Positions 33,016-43,452 are shown, numbered from the stretch's first letter. The stretch is 64,000 nucleotides of DNA from Pristionchus mayeri (GCA_036245805.1 BTRK01000003.1:7502001-7566000); one strand, 5' to 3'. Notes: generated by a model from the letters alone, not told the origin. Translations and numbers: made by a program.

Positions 33016-33682
33016 CCTTATATCACGAAGACGACCTTGAGCGCCAGCTCATCGCTGAAGTTGGCATTCTTCGAATTCATTTTCAAGGTGAGGTTAGATA
33101 TGGTTAAGGTAATGTTTTTGGGTTTACAGCCTACTTGTGGCCTTACAAATAGGTTTACTTTTGGAACTCACTGGAAAGCAGGCATGGTTTTTTTCGAATA
33201 GACGAAAACAAGGATTTATATTAGGGCACTCGGTGAATCTTGGTGATATTATTGCGTTTAATATTCATGATGCATGTGATAGGGAAGATTGAAGCTCATC
33301 AAAAACATAACAATTTCTGGAATTATCAGACCACCATCATACCGATTGAAGAGCTATTTCTGACCGGTCTTTCAGAATAAATTCTGACGAGCTCCTTTTG
33401 TCTATTCACTCGTCTCGTGAAGATTGCATGAACTAGGAATGATCTACGGATTTATAATTTCGTGAAATATCAACCTGAAAATAACGGAAATGGGCAAAAA
33501 GTAAAACAACTTTCTGATTGATGCTTTTGCAGTTGGCTGGGTACGCATATGTATGCTGCGTCGTCGTCCTCGTTATTGAAATTTTGTGGGAGGTCTGGAT
33601 CGTGCCGTTCGTAAAGACGACCTACGGCAAAGCTTGCCGTGGACTGAAGAACTGTGGTGCAGGGAGAACAGCCAATCAGTGA
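33016..33682 (+). pseudogene. C-terminal fragment of a membrane protein, possibly ionotropic receptor M4
   Basis: Two phase-0 exons, 33016-33087 (SASSSLKLAFFEFIFK) and 33533-33682 (LAGYAYVCCVVVLVIEILWE, then KTTYGKACRGLKN, stop TGA). The short run ending FK followed by a ~20-residue helix with a Cys-rich start and an acidic-aromatic end looks like the junction before the last transmembrane segment of ionotropic receptors. It is on the strand opposite to the receptor N-terminal half at 29127-32287, only 0.7 kb away. No pore or S2 exon is found. Possibly the separated end of the same ancestral gene; the assignment is tentative. Confidence 0.35.
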
Positions 33683-33715
33683 AGAGTCCGTGAAATTGCT
33701 CGAAAGTATGCGGCC

Positions 33716-33906
33716 CCTTCCTTCCTTCCTTCCTTCCTTCCTTCCTTCCTTCCTTCCTTCCTTCCTTCCTTCCTTCCTTCCTTCCTTCCTTCCTTCCTTC
33801 CTTCCTTCCTTCCTTCCTTCCTTCCTTCCTTCCTTCCTTCCTTCCTTCCTTCCTTCCTTCCTTCCTTCCTTCCTTCCTTCCTTCCTTCCTTCCTTTCTTC
33901 CTTCGA
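33716..33906. repeat. (CCTT)n microsatellite, ~190 bp
   Basis: About 47 near-perfect tetranucleotide units, broken only at the right end. Long ORFs on both strands (Lys/Glu/Gly/Arg or Leu/Pro/Ser/Phe repeats) are by-products. Confidence 0.97.
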
Positions 33907-35156
33907 TCTCTAAATCCACGATCTCTAAATCTGCTACGAAATTTCATGAAAAATATAGTAAGATACTATCAACAATGACAACAACTCTGAAGATCTTCTG
34001 ATCTAACGGAATTGAGAATACTGATTATTTAACTGCTACCTACTCGAGGATACCTGATGATTTCGTTCTGCATACTTTATCCACTGAATCAGGAATGTTT
34101 CTCATCTCGCGGAATTGGTGATTTTTTGTACAGAAAATTAGGAAATAGTCGCTGCGGCGTTCTGCAAGAGTTATATAATGCCTGACTCTCTTCATTCTGC
34201 GTGCTCTCTCACTGAACTAACCTAGAATGATGAGATCGATAAGTTAGGGTCTATAGTTAGAGATCAAATTTTTTAAAAAAAGTAGGAAAGGCCCCACGCA
34301 GCAATTGTCCATTCCTTTCAACTCGAGTATCCTACAGTAACCCTATTCTACAGTAACCCCAAACTGCAGATCATGAACTGGTCGGAGATGGAGTTCGCGC
34401 CAGTCCGCGCCCTTGTTCTCTTCATTCTCATCGGTTCTGATGCCGGAGTGGCAGTCTACCAGCGATACTTCCTCGATGAACAGATCAATAAGGTAGGTTA
34501 AATTCCTTCGAAATGAGGTATATTGTAGATCTCCTAGCATACGGTAAATGTGCCAAGAAATACGGTAGCAGTCGACCGTACATATCAATAGAAGCAGATA
34601 TCGAATATTGATTTATGAGCAAACAATATTTCCCATCTACCGTAATCCTACCGTACTCCAGATCTCGTACGTATCTCACATCGGCGGTTTCGTGGCGGGA
34701 GTTCTGCTCGGGATCGTACTGCTGCGCAACTTCAGAAAGCACAGGTATGGAATAGAATAAATAGATTTCTACATGCGATTTACATATGGAATGATTCTAA
34801 TAAAAGCGGTAAGGGGCTGGGGAAAGGCATATCTTCAGTACTTTCCTTTTTTTTTGAATGACAGCGCCAACTATTAGGGAATACGTTCTGATACCGCATG
34901 TATAATGTGTTGAATAGCAACAGTAATGATCGCGATCAAGGATCAGATTATGGTCATCGGAATTTTGATTAAAATGTCACAAAATTGTGGGACACACACT
35001 TATCAAGCGCATTTTATGTTTCACAAAATTAATGGAAGTAGTTGTTTACTGAAATAGTCAATTGTCGAGCGAATCCGTTGTATAAATTTTTTCAATATTT
35101 CTACAGTAGTCAAATCTTACCAATCTTCGATCGATAATCACTCCCTACCGTATTCC

Positions 35157-36240
35157 TCCCTTTTCCAGATGGGAGCAGAAGGTGTGGTACGCTGCCCTTG
35201 TCGCCTACATTCTCTTCACTATCGTCTGCATTGTGATGATCATCGCTCCAAAGGTCTTCTGATCTACTGGCATTGAGATTATCGATTGATTTCATTCTGA
35301 CCTACTCTAGGGTGACGTATGATTGATTCTCCGTATAATGAACTTTGCATATGTTGTTTACTGTATCAGGAATGATTGACTCCCTTTCACGTTTCCCTTC
35401 AATGTCTTTTGAGGATACTGTTGAATCATCGATTTCGTTGTCAGCATAATTTGTAATATCTTCGATCTGCCCGCCTTTCGATTTTCTCTACTCTAGACAA
35501 ACTTTGAAAATGCATTCCCTTGCAAATCTACATGTGGATACTATCATGAGATTATCGACTGATGCTTTTCATATGTATTCTCAACTCTTGCACTACTTAT
35601 TGTACATATCCGGACTGCTCATTCATCCGCATTCAATCCTCCTTGATTGAAAACATTGTGAAAACTAGGGATAACTTGGCAAGAAATGACACGATTTAAT
35701 CTATGTGTCTATCGGATCTGTTAACTAGCAAGCGCAATGAAGAAAGTCGCTTGCCAAGCCATTCCTAGTCAGTCTACCTGTCTGTTTAATATCTCGGTCA
35801 TTGTGAATTACGTTTGCCAGTATTTTGTGCTTAGTCACCGTTGACCTTTGCGATAAACATTCCAATATTCCCGATTAATTAGGAAATTAATTGACTAAAA
35901 AAGAGCAGTGATATAGAGTTTCCATTGTTGGATGATGGTTTTGAGTGCGAGAAATTCAATTTATTGATCATCAACTGACGCTGAGCAGATATTGAGCAAT
36001 CCCTGAAGCCGAAAACATCCATGAACCGTTTTCGCATTGCAATTATTCTATGCATGTTTTGATGCTCCCTCATCGTATAGGACTCATGAAATAATATATA
36101 TAATTGTTTTGAGGAGACCGCGAAATCCTTAGGTCAGCCCCATTGGTCAGCAATGAAGTTGCCCTAGTTAGTCCTTTCCTCTTTTCCTAATTGGAATGCC
36201 TTGAACGTCATATGCAATTTGAACATCTACCCCTCTATCC
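35157..36240 (+). repeat. segmental duplication, copy B (paired with 1-2050)
   Basis: The rhomboid last exon and 3' flank are shared with the window's left end in the same order, lacking the ~1 kb present at 780-1780. It includes a hairpin MITE at 35660-35767 that is degraded in copy A. No gene beyond the rhomboid exon is seen to 36960. Confidence 0.65.
35660..35767. mobile_element. short hairpin MITE
   Basis: Left arm CTAGGGATAACTTGGCAAG; right arm CTTGCCAAGCCATTCCTAG. Interior partly pairs. Same type as 29617-29723. The corresponding place in copy A (about 507-610) holds a much more diverged version. Confidence 0.55.
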
Positions 36241-37075
36241 CCCCCTTACTCATCCCCTCCACTGTAAATACATTGAGTCATGCGGGATGCCACATTAGCA
36301 AATTTGGCCTGGCGCGCCAAGAGTGCAGACTGAAGCGAAACTGAAGCAAACTGAAGAGAGTAGGCGAGAGAGTGTGCGATTCGAGGAGAGCACACGGAGA
36401 GCAAATTCGGAATCCACGTGTAGAAATACACCAGAAAAACTATTAAAACTTTTGAGAAAAATTTTTGAGAAAAAATATTTTTCACCCCGAAAAAGTGGGG
36501 TTACGGTAACTTTTTCAAAATCGATTCCTGACTTTTGCCAATGGTCCCTGCATTCCTAACTTTGGTCCCTTACTTCTGGAAAAAAATATGGAGGAAATCG
36601 ATTTTTTGACCAACCATTGACCTTTTCCGTTTTCTGGTGGACGGTCTCTTAAACGACAACTGAATCTCCGATCAGGCCATAAAATCCGCAGGCTTCTTGA
36701 GGCATGTCTGAAATTCAAAGTTTCTATGAGAATCAAATGGCAGAGAAGAACAGTTTAGTGGGTGTTTTGACAGTAATAGTTCAACGAATAAAATAACTAG
36801 GAAATGAGGATCATATTCAGTATCTTTGCTTCTGGTACATTCTGCGCTCAAAATACCTCAAAGCTTAAACATTATGATTGTTTTATCGAAGATAATCGGC
36901 ATCTAACAGATGAATAATTCATCAGCGCATCAGCGCATGATTCATCAGATGAGCGATTCATCAGAGCGAATAGTGTAACAATAGAAAAGATAAGGTTCAG
37001 ATATGATTATTTCGCACTCAACGTATGCTGATCGTGAAATTCATGGGAATTAGGCGGTTGAACATTTTTATTCTT

Positions 37076-37917
37076 TCACATGTCATTTATTTCCGACAAC
37101 GAGAATCCAGTGTAATTGGCGCTAGGCCATTTCTCTCTAACGGTGTGTACAAAGCACGAGGGCAATCGGATGCGGACGCCCTTTCCGAGGTGTCCGATTG
37201 TCTTGGCCACGAAGTGACGGTAGGCTCCGTAGCGGAGAGCCCTGAATAGTCGCATCAAACGGAGTAGATGTCGCACTTGTTCTCACTTGTTCTGATCAGT
37301 GATCGGCTCTCCGCTCAGCATGGAGAACGTCTCTGCTGACGTCAGAGCAATCTTCGACATATTTCATTAGTAATATTATCCATGCATATTTGTTTCTAAG
37401 TACGTGGTAGGTCTTTAGCAAGTTGAATGATTGAAGTTACGGTATGTCGTGATGAGTGACAAGACATATGGTAGCTATGAATTTAATCTATAAATGATGT
37501 TTGAGATTCTAAGTTGAGTGTAGCTATCTTTTCTATTGATATAGTAAATACGTATAGTAAATACGGTAAGTCATAGGGTGTTCGGTATCGATGAAAGTGA
37601 CTTACTTCTTCCTTCAGAATGCAGTCCTTGAAGAGGGGATCCTCCGTGATGCAACTGTGGGATCCGCCCTCCTTCAGCTTGGCGATAAGCCCATCGCGGA
37701 GAAGAATTCCCTTCTTGAGCAGAGGGAGAGAGAAGAGAGAGGCGCAGCAGTAGTCTCCCTCTTCTTGAGAATGACGAGGAGGACAGCACTGACATAGACA
37801 AGTGATGGCCTCCTCCTGATCCACGGTTGATTGGAAGACCTGCTGTTCCCTCTTCTCTCTCAACTGCATCTTGCCCATCGCTGCCAGGGCATCCTCTAGA
37901 GACGGGAAGTCTTCCAT
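37076..37917 (-). pseudogene. P2X7 C-terminal-domain-like protein gene, copy 2
   Basis: Exon 1 is 37917-37606 (MEDFPSLEDAL; Cys array CLCQCC, DYCC, HSCIT, FKDC) and exon 2 is 37351-37076 (IALTSAETFSMLSGEP, LRYGAYRHFV, GKGVRIRLPSC, stop). The ~254-bp intron has GT/AG ends and both exons are phase 0. Residue differences from copy 1 are few. The same in-frame TGA is present (37283-37285), next to a direct repeat GAACAAGT, so the lesion predates the duplication or is read through. The domain is known to bind zinc through its Cys cluster in P2X7. Here it is free of any channel part, so a soluble product is expected. Element-borne cargo or a captured host gene are both possible. Confidence 0.55.
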
Positions 37918-38292
37918 TTTACCTGAAATGCGAAACGAAAGAATAGCTCAGTAAGGTTTCGAAACAACACAGAAAGCAATGAAACAACCAAATGAAGGCG
38001 CAATCGTGCGCCGTGGATGCAAATCGGGGAGGAAAATCATGCAAATGACGAAAGACACGATGAGACTCGGGTAGATCAAAGACAGGTCACTTTACCCCCA
38101 TGAATGATGGAAGATTTTGTATGACAATGTTGTTCAGATGTCGTCGTTTTGTTACATTAGAATCATCTCATATTGATTTTTCATTCAAATTATCGATTAT
38201 TGTGGTTATCTGACACCTCTCTTGACCCGCATTTGTGTACGCCGGTTTTATTTTGAGGGGGATAGAGTACAACAGAACGTCTGCTCGCATAT

Positions 38293-38365
38293 GGCTGCGT
38301 GTCCTAATGGATAAGGCATTTGTCTGGCGATCCGTCGGTCGACGGTTCGACTCCTGTCCAAAGCA
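38293..38365 (+). tRNA. tRNA-Arg-like pseudogene in repeat copy 2
   Basis: Same sequence as 13672-13744 with one or two substitutions, including GGTCGACGG for GGTCAACGG before the B-box. Same pairing defects. Low chance of function. Confidence 0.45.
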
Positions 38366-38966
38366 CAAGTTTATTGCTAACAAGTCCTCATTTTTCGAAC
38401 ACTTTCTGATAACTTACAGTATCCCAAGTTTATAAACTTTCAAATTTGCGCTCTTGCCTGCGCTGATTGCAAAGCTTTGACAGGCCATAGCTCGTCTTAT
38501 AGGCGTCTGTAGCATTCCGTACAAAGTGATCTCTGATGGGACGAGTGCCCTCTACAACACTATTTTGCCAGTTTGGGTGGCTGGACATTCCCCGGAGCAC
38601 CCCTTTAATGGTACCTTTCTTTTCTTTCTTCGGATGAGAACAGTTGATCACCATGCTAGCTTGTACCTCTTTCAACTGTGTAGCGTCTTAGACGCAAAGA
38701 TTTGATATCTAACGTATTGCGGACTCACCTTTCCCTGACGAAGATAACATTTCACCAGTGTCTTCTGATTGGATGTCGGACGGCGAAGGTGAGTGGTGAG
38801 GTTCAGATGAAGACACATAACCTGCAGACTTGTTAGTAGTTGTCTGTCTGGCAGGGTCTTAGGCAATCCAAAATTGTTTTGATCTACGCCGCCCTCTGGC
38901 GGTGCAGGATATAGTGGAATTTTGCTGTGATTGGTGGAGCGGCTACGCGCGCACCTCCGCTGGTGC

Positions 38967-39198
38967 TATATAAGGGTGCGGCAGCTTACCTTATATTTAA
39001 TGGAAGTGAAGCTTTCCTTTTTTAGAAAAAATAAAATAAAGCAATTTATTGGGTCTGGCTGAAATGGAGAGGCCAGAGGGCCGATGGTTGGTGGTGTAAG
39101 GTTTTCCCACATATAATCTAGGTAATTCACGGCGCTTTAGAAGTCCTTGCACGTCGGCGTCGTTGTCTTCTATGGTTTTAGCTCCCTATCCTTATATA
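38967..39198. promoter_or_regulatory. two facing TATA-box-like sites
   Basis: GTGCTATATAAGGG on the plus strand (38964-38977) and GGGCTATATAAGG on the minus strand (39200-39188) point at each other about 220 bp apart. Between them AATAAA-type signals occur on both strands near 39035-39045. This could be a solo-LTR-like relic or a bidirectional regulatory unit. No gene start is obvious at either. Weak evidence. Confidence 0.25.
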
Positions 39199-39284
39199 GC
39201 CCTCCCACCACGCCCGCTCAAGGTAAGTCAGAAGTCGGAAGGTGAAACTGACGATATATTAAAGGGAGATATGTCTGGGGTTTA

Positions 39285-40190
39285 CTAACTACTGCTTTGT
39301 GTTGACAAAAGAGAGGTTGGCTCTTGAGATGCCCTCAGATTATCTTCTTCCACTTGACTGGCAGGTCGGTGTGCCTTCTTGTTCTTATTGATGTCAAGTC
39401 GCGAATCGATTTCGTCTCCGGAGTAACTGTCTTCCGACGAGTCATTTTCTTCATGCTCTGACTCTGAGCTTCCATCATCATCTACGTTTCCATTTTCTTC
39501 AGTTTCACCTCCATTATCTTCTTTTCCAGATCCGTCGTCCTCCGAGTAGTCAATATCCGAAATGCTGCTAGTATCAGAGTCGGATTCGCATGCTTCTGGC
39601 AGATCATTGAGATCGATAACTGAGTCTGCTGCTGGAAAGGTACAAGTTGCCAGGGATGATGAAAGCGTTAGTAGTCACAACAGAAAGTGTTACATGGTGC
39701 CTCATCCTCTTCGACATTGGAGTCGGAATCCTCACTCTCGTCTTCAGATGCTGAGCTGTCCTCAGAGCTCGAAGGGAGATCTTCGAAATTGATCACCTCA
39801 GTGACAGCTGAAAGGAGGATGGATAATGTGGTCGCGTCCGTGCAACGAAATATATATTGCATAAAGCCAAACAAATATTTTCAATGTCTAAGACCCGGCC
39901 AGACATCAGGCCAAACAAATATTTTCAATGTCTAAGACCCGGCCAGACATCAGGCCAAACAAATATTTTTTTGAATGGCTTGGGAAAACAATACCACAAC
40001 TAACCTTTGTTGGCCGCTGCTAGACGGCGATCGCACTCCTCCACAGTAAGTTATATCTTCTTTGAAGTAATCACAAGTCGGTTCTGTGTGGGATGCGACT
40101 TCGACGGCGATTTCGATGTCGCCGCCACTTGTAGTAGTCTGGTCCTCTTCTTTGGAGGAGGAGCCATCTCTGAGTGCTGCAGAAGAAACA
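39285..40190 (-). CDS. acidic Ser/Asp/Glu-rich protein gene, 3' exons
   Basis: Two phase-matched exons: 39807-39694 (VTEVINFEDLPSSSEDSS...) and 39631-39285 (SADSVIDLNDLP..., long acidic Ser-rich run, then IDSRLDINKNKKAHRP and stop TAG at 39285-39287). They share the motif 'xVI(N/D)(F/L)(E/N)DLP' followed by acidic serine runs, so one probably arose by exon duplication. An upstream exon at about 40190-40011 starts near MAPPPKKRTRLLQ (basic, nuclear-signal-like), but its donor phase does not join the next exon cleanly. Low-complexity acidic tracts of this kind are common in nuclear proteins. No domain is recognised. Probably intrinsically disordered. Confidence 0.45.
39866..39960. repeat. 44-bp tandem repeat, 2.2 copies
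   Basis: The unit starts GCCAAACAAATATTTTCAA and includes AGACCCGGCCAGACATCAG; copies start at 39866 and 39910, and a partial third follows. The copies look identical, which suggests a recent slippage or template-switch event inside the intron of the acidic gene. Confidence 0.85.
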
Positions 40191-40504
40191 GTCAGGTGGA
40201 AAAAAATGAGAAATGACGGCAATGAGAAATGACGGCAAGGTAGGGTCGTAGGGGTGATGGGCGGGTATTGTTTGCTCTACGCCCCGACCGGGTCGAAAGG
40301 CGCTAGTTCTATCCACTTTAATGAAAAGTGGTTCTATCTAGGGGTCAACTATGGTCCAATTACAGATATGGCCGAAAGCCCTCCTAATCACTCGTAGGCA
40401 GTGTCATTAACCCTAGCATACAGTGTAAGGTAGCCTGGAGTCGATTAGACTCCCCCCCTGTGAACCTAAGGTGGACTGTCAGACACCCCCCCCCCCCAAA
40501 AGTC

Positions 40505-40538
40505 AAAAGTCATCGACCCTCGAGGGTCGATGACTTTT
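40505..40538. repeat. 34-bp perfect palindrome
   Basis: A perfect inverted repeat without spacer, centred on CTCGAG at 40519-40524; half-site AAAAGTCATCGACCCTC. A poly-C run lies just before it (about 40486-40498). On either strand the RNA would be a 17-bp hairpin followed by a U run on one side. No adjacent gene explains it. Confidence 0.8.
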
Positions 40539-40559
40539 TTAAGTTCACAGTAAACACAC

Positions 40560-41580
40560 TATTTACCCCTATGGTGAGAGAGTACAGACGAAGAGAGTGC
40601 GTAAACAGGGTGATTCCCGACCAGAGTATACCTCCGAAAAATGATCGCCGCGGGCAGGAAAGTTTTCCAAACAGCCTAAAAAGTTGGGAATCGTATGTTT
40701 AATATTTTGAACATTATCACATAAAAACCAGATTTTTTCCTAACTTTCCCATAAAGTTATGAAAGTCCAAAAAATGGTCATGCAAAAAAGTGATTTTGTA
40801 ATGCCCTGAGGGCAATTTATGAGATATCGTTTTCATTTTCTCACGATCAACTCTACTCACGATGGCGATCATTTTGTCGTTTTGATCGAGTCTCTAGCTA
40901 GTCTATGAGCTGAGTTCTAAATTTCAGACCTTGTTTTTGCAGCAAGGCTGCAGCAAATGTGCGGTCGCGCAGCAACCTCAAATTTGTTTTCTGGGTAGGC
41001 CCCGTGCATATCTCTAACCTCAGAAAGTTTGGCGAGTTGGGAAAAAATCCATGTAAGAATAATGCCGTTTTGAAAAAGTACAGTTTGATTACGTCATCAC
41101 TACGCAATAATGGGGCAGTTACGTCATGTCCAAATACCATGGTAATAATCTCCAATGAATTTGGTACAACACGGATTAGTGCCAGAGTGATGCTTTTCCT
41201 GGGCAAAAAGTTACAGCGAATTCAAAAAGTGCGCACTCACTTATGCGCGTGACTGTAGTAGTGATTTCATTTTTAGGAGAGTCAAAGTAAGAACTTCTGA
41301 AAGTTCACCGTGGGGATTTTTAAGTGAGAAGATGATGATGGGCATATTCAGTCTTGCAAGCGATGCCTTGCTTAAGATACATTCCACGAGAAAACGTACC
41401 TTTTGGGAGGGGCTCGACGGATGACGCTTTTTGCAACACCCCTCATGTCTCGCGGGCGAAGTTCTCATACCGAGAGCTGATATTTGGCCCAATATGAATG
41501 GCTCTGGTGCACTTAAAATTTCACGAAAATTCATATGTGTGCTCGGAAGTTATGTGTTCGAGAAGAATGCTACCTTAGGG
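40560..41580. other. no gene recognised
   Basis: AT-rich sequence with overlapping short ORFs on both strands and no splice-consistent exon or domain. Homology to a repeat begins at 41585. Confidence 0.4.
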
Positions 41581-41584
41581 TTAA

Positions 41585-41871
41585 AGAAGGAGTAACACGA
41601 AAAATTAGTTTAATTAGCCACTATGTGTGTGTAATAGAAGCCGGCAGCCCGATCGTGAATCACTTTATCCGAAGTTTCGCAGACATCTCTGAGGCTATTT
41701 ACATACGCGCAATGTTCATTGACGGCGCAGGGTTGTGGCTAGCTCGTTTATGTTTCACTCACTCTACATAATTTTCGCCTCGTTCTCGTGGTAAATTCGC
41801 TACAGTTTCCAATTGCGAGAGAAATATCTTCGTGGTGGGACTCCGTAGCATTCATTCGTGTTACCCCTTCT
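41585..41871. mobile_element. TTAA MITE, 287 bp, copy 2
   Basis: Terminal inverted repeats AGAAGGAGTAACACGAA and TTCGTGTTACCCCTTCT, flanked by TTAA at 41581-41584 and 41872-41875. Interior matches 27871-28157 (for example CAGACATCT.TGAGGCTATTT and TTCATTGACGGCGCAGGG). Same length, slightly different terminal sequence. Confidence 0.85.
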
Positions 41872-41899
41872 TTAACTCGAAGATCAAAATGATCACAAT

Positions 41900-42850
41900 T
41901 TGTCCATATTGTGCCAAATGGCCAGTTTTAAGATTCGAAACTTAATTTTATAACCTATATAATAATTTGAGACCACGAACAGGCAATTTGAAACCTTTAC
42001 CACGTGTATCACGAGTCGCTGGAGGTATGCTGAAACATTTTCAAAAATGTTGAACCGGATTTAATCCATATTATGTTGGAAGAATACCGTAGTAACAAGA
42101 TTTCGAAAAATATAGGTCTTTGGTCCCAGAGTCGGCTTTTAGGAATTTTCCGGTTTCGCAGCCGGATATGCCGTATATCAGCTCCCAGACGTGCTAGAGA
42201 GCTGAAACTCACTTCAAAATGATCAAAAAATTATTCTGAACAACTTTTCTGTTGACGACTTCTAATGGGATCAAGAAGTGAAAATGTTACAACCGAAAAC
42301 CCTAAATTGAAAACAGAAATTAATTGTTTCCACCATCACGCAGGCGATTTGCACTGGATTTATTTTGCATAAAATAAGAGAAAATACATTCATATGTGTA
42401 GGAAAAATATATGGGAAGAAATTCATTCGACACCTCATCCCGAAATTTGGCCCCAAATGTGAGTATAATTCGAATAAATTCCATCTAGGGCAGACTAATG
42501 TGCTTTTGAATATGAATAATTAGTGAATTAAGATGTTTCTAGCATATATGCTTTATGTAATGCTAAAAACGGTGGTATTGACAAACTTTGAAAAATTGTT
42601 TTTCACGACCCCGCATTTCTCCATATTTATGCATCTATAGTTTCACATTTGCGTAACTTCACCAGGAATCACTCACCACAGCGTGTCAGACGGGGGAGAA
42701 ATGTTCATTATCACGGCGCGCTCAATTTCTCTTTGTCTCTGCCCCTATGATGTGAAACATTTCAAAAGCTCGAATTCCGTCAGAGTTTCTCCCTGATTAA
42801 AGTTTGTGCGATGAAACATATTTAAAATGAATATATTTTGAGAAAACTAA
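41900..42850. other. no gene recognised
   Basis: AT-rich, no frame with recognisable coding character. Ends in the 183-bp tandem repeat. Confidence 0.4.
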
Positions 42851-42851
42851 G

Positions 42852-43346
42852 AGAGACTACTAGTCAGTAGCGAAATGAGATAGAGAGATGGCGTTTGTCT
42901 AGATATTGGCAGAAACCCTTTTCGGAGAGATTATCCAACCAGATTTCTCAATTTCGATCTCTATCTTTTTATGTATGAAAATGTGTGAAAACTATTCGAT
43001 TTTATGCAGAAAACGATCGTTTTCGATACTCTAACGACTACTAGTTGGTAGCGGAATGAGATAGAGAGATGACGTTTGTCTAGATCTTGGCAGAAACCCT
43101 TTTCGGAGAGATTATCCAACCAGATTTCTCAATTTCGATCTCTATCGTTATTTATGTATGAAAATGTGTGAAAACCCTTCGATTTTATGCAGAAAACGAT
43201 CGTTTTCGATACTCTAAAGACTACTAGTTGGTAGAGGAATGAGATAGAGAGATGGCGTTTGTCTAGATCTTGGCAGAAACCCTTTTCGGAGAGATTATCC
43301 AACCAGATTTCTCAATTTCGATCTCTATCGCTTTTTATGTACGCAA
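42852..43346. repeat. ~183-bp tandem repeat, about 2.7 copies
   Basis: Units start with GACTACTAGT at about 42855, 43037 and 43219 and include GAGATAGAGAGATG, CAGAAACCCTTTTCGG and CAGAAAACGATCGTTTTCG. The last piece is itself a small palindrome. The array stops about 100 bp before the first exon of the next gene. Confidence 0.85.
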
Positions 43347-43452
43347 ATGTTTGAAAAACCTTTGATTTGTGGTCAAAATCATTCATTTTGAGGTATGTTT
43401 CATATGGTTTGCGCGCCGCCTTTTCCCCCTGTTTGACACGCTGTGCTCACAG

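Larger units (their letters stand above)
14023..35262 (+). pseudogene. EF-hand rhomboid-like protease gene, copy B, degraded
   Basis: Exons in order: 14023-14094 (EF-hand loop DMNKDNMIDFAE), 16112-16213 (linker ending AEHFDYLQ), 16419-16519 (KYKC, then TM1 TPPLFMLLISIIQIAIYVYY), 17241-17317 (QSPLILSPNKLEEVWRFF), 25262-25392 (TYAFVHIGIYHIVFN, then LGIPLELVH), 34370-34492 (FAPVRALVLFILIG), 34662-34744 (SHIGGFVAGVLLG, catalytic-type His) and 35169-35262 (tail). The order matches EF-hand rhomboids (RHBDL type), serine proteases that cut inside membranes. Two defects: a frame break after KYKC near 16431, and no exon with the GxSG serine motif between 25393 and 34369, although the phases (1, then 0) demand one. 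A GC donor follows 16519. The 8-kb and 9-kb introns hold other genes and elements. It may be catalytically dead, or the serine exon is too diverged to see. Confidence 0.65.
36964..38608. repeat. TTAA-bounded repeat with P2X7-C-like gene, copy 2
   Basis: Nearly identical to copy 1 (9402-13987) minus the LINE. Ends CCCCGGAGCACCCCT then TTAA (38605-38608). It holds the gene 37076-37917 and the tRNA-like 38293-38365. Left of 36964 the two copies diverge at once: the THAP transposase found beside copy 1 is absent here. Confidence 0.7.

Noticed and set aside
33470..34001. Long ORFs of Lys/Glu/Gly/Arg (minus) and Leu/Pro/Ser/Phe (plus) repeats
   Set aside because: They are translations of the (CCTT)n microsatellite and have no flanking coding character.
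1..36240. The duplicated rhomboid ends as an assembly artefact
   Set aside because: Flanks differ by many substitutions and a ~1-kb insertion, so they are genuine paralogous sequence.
38940..39240. Solo LTR of a retrotransposon
   Set aside because: TATA and AATAAA are present, but no TG...CA ends, target duplication or second copy could be found.
40898..41252. Opposed ORFs of about 100 codons
   Set aside because: AT-rich, overlapping each other, no hydrophobic or Cys pattern and no recognisable neighbours.
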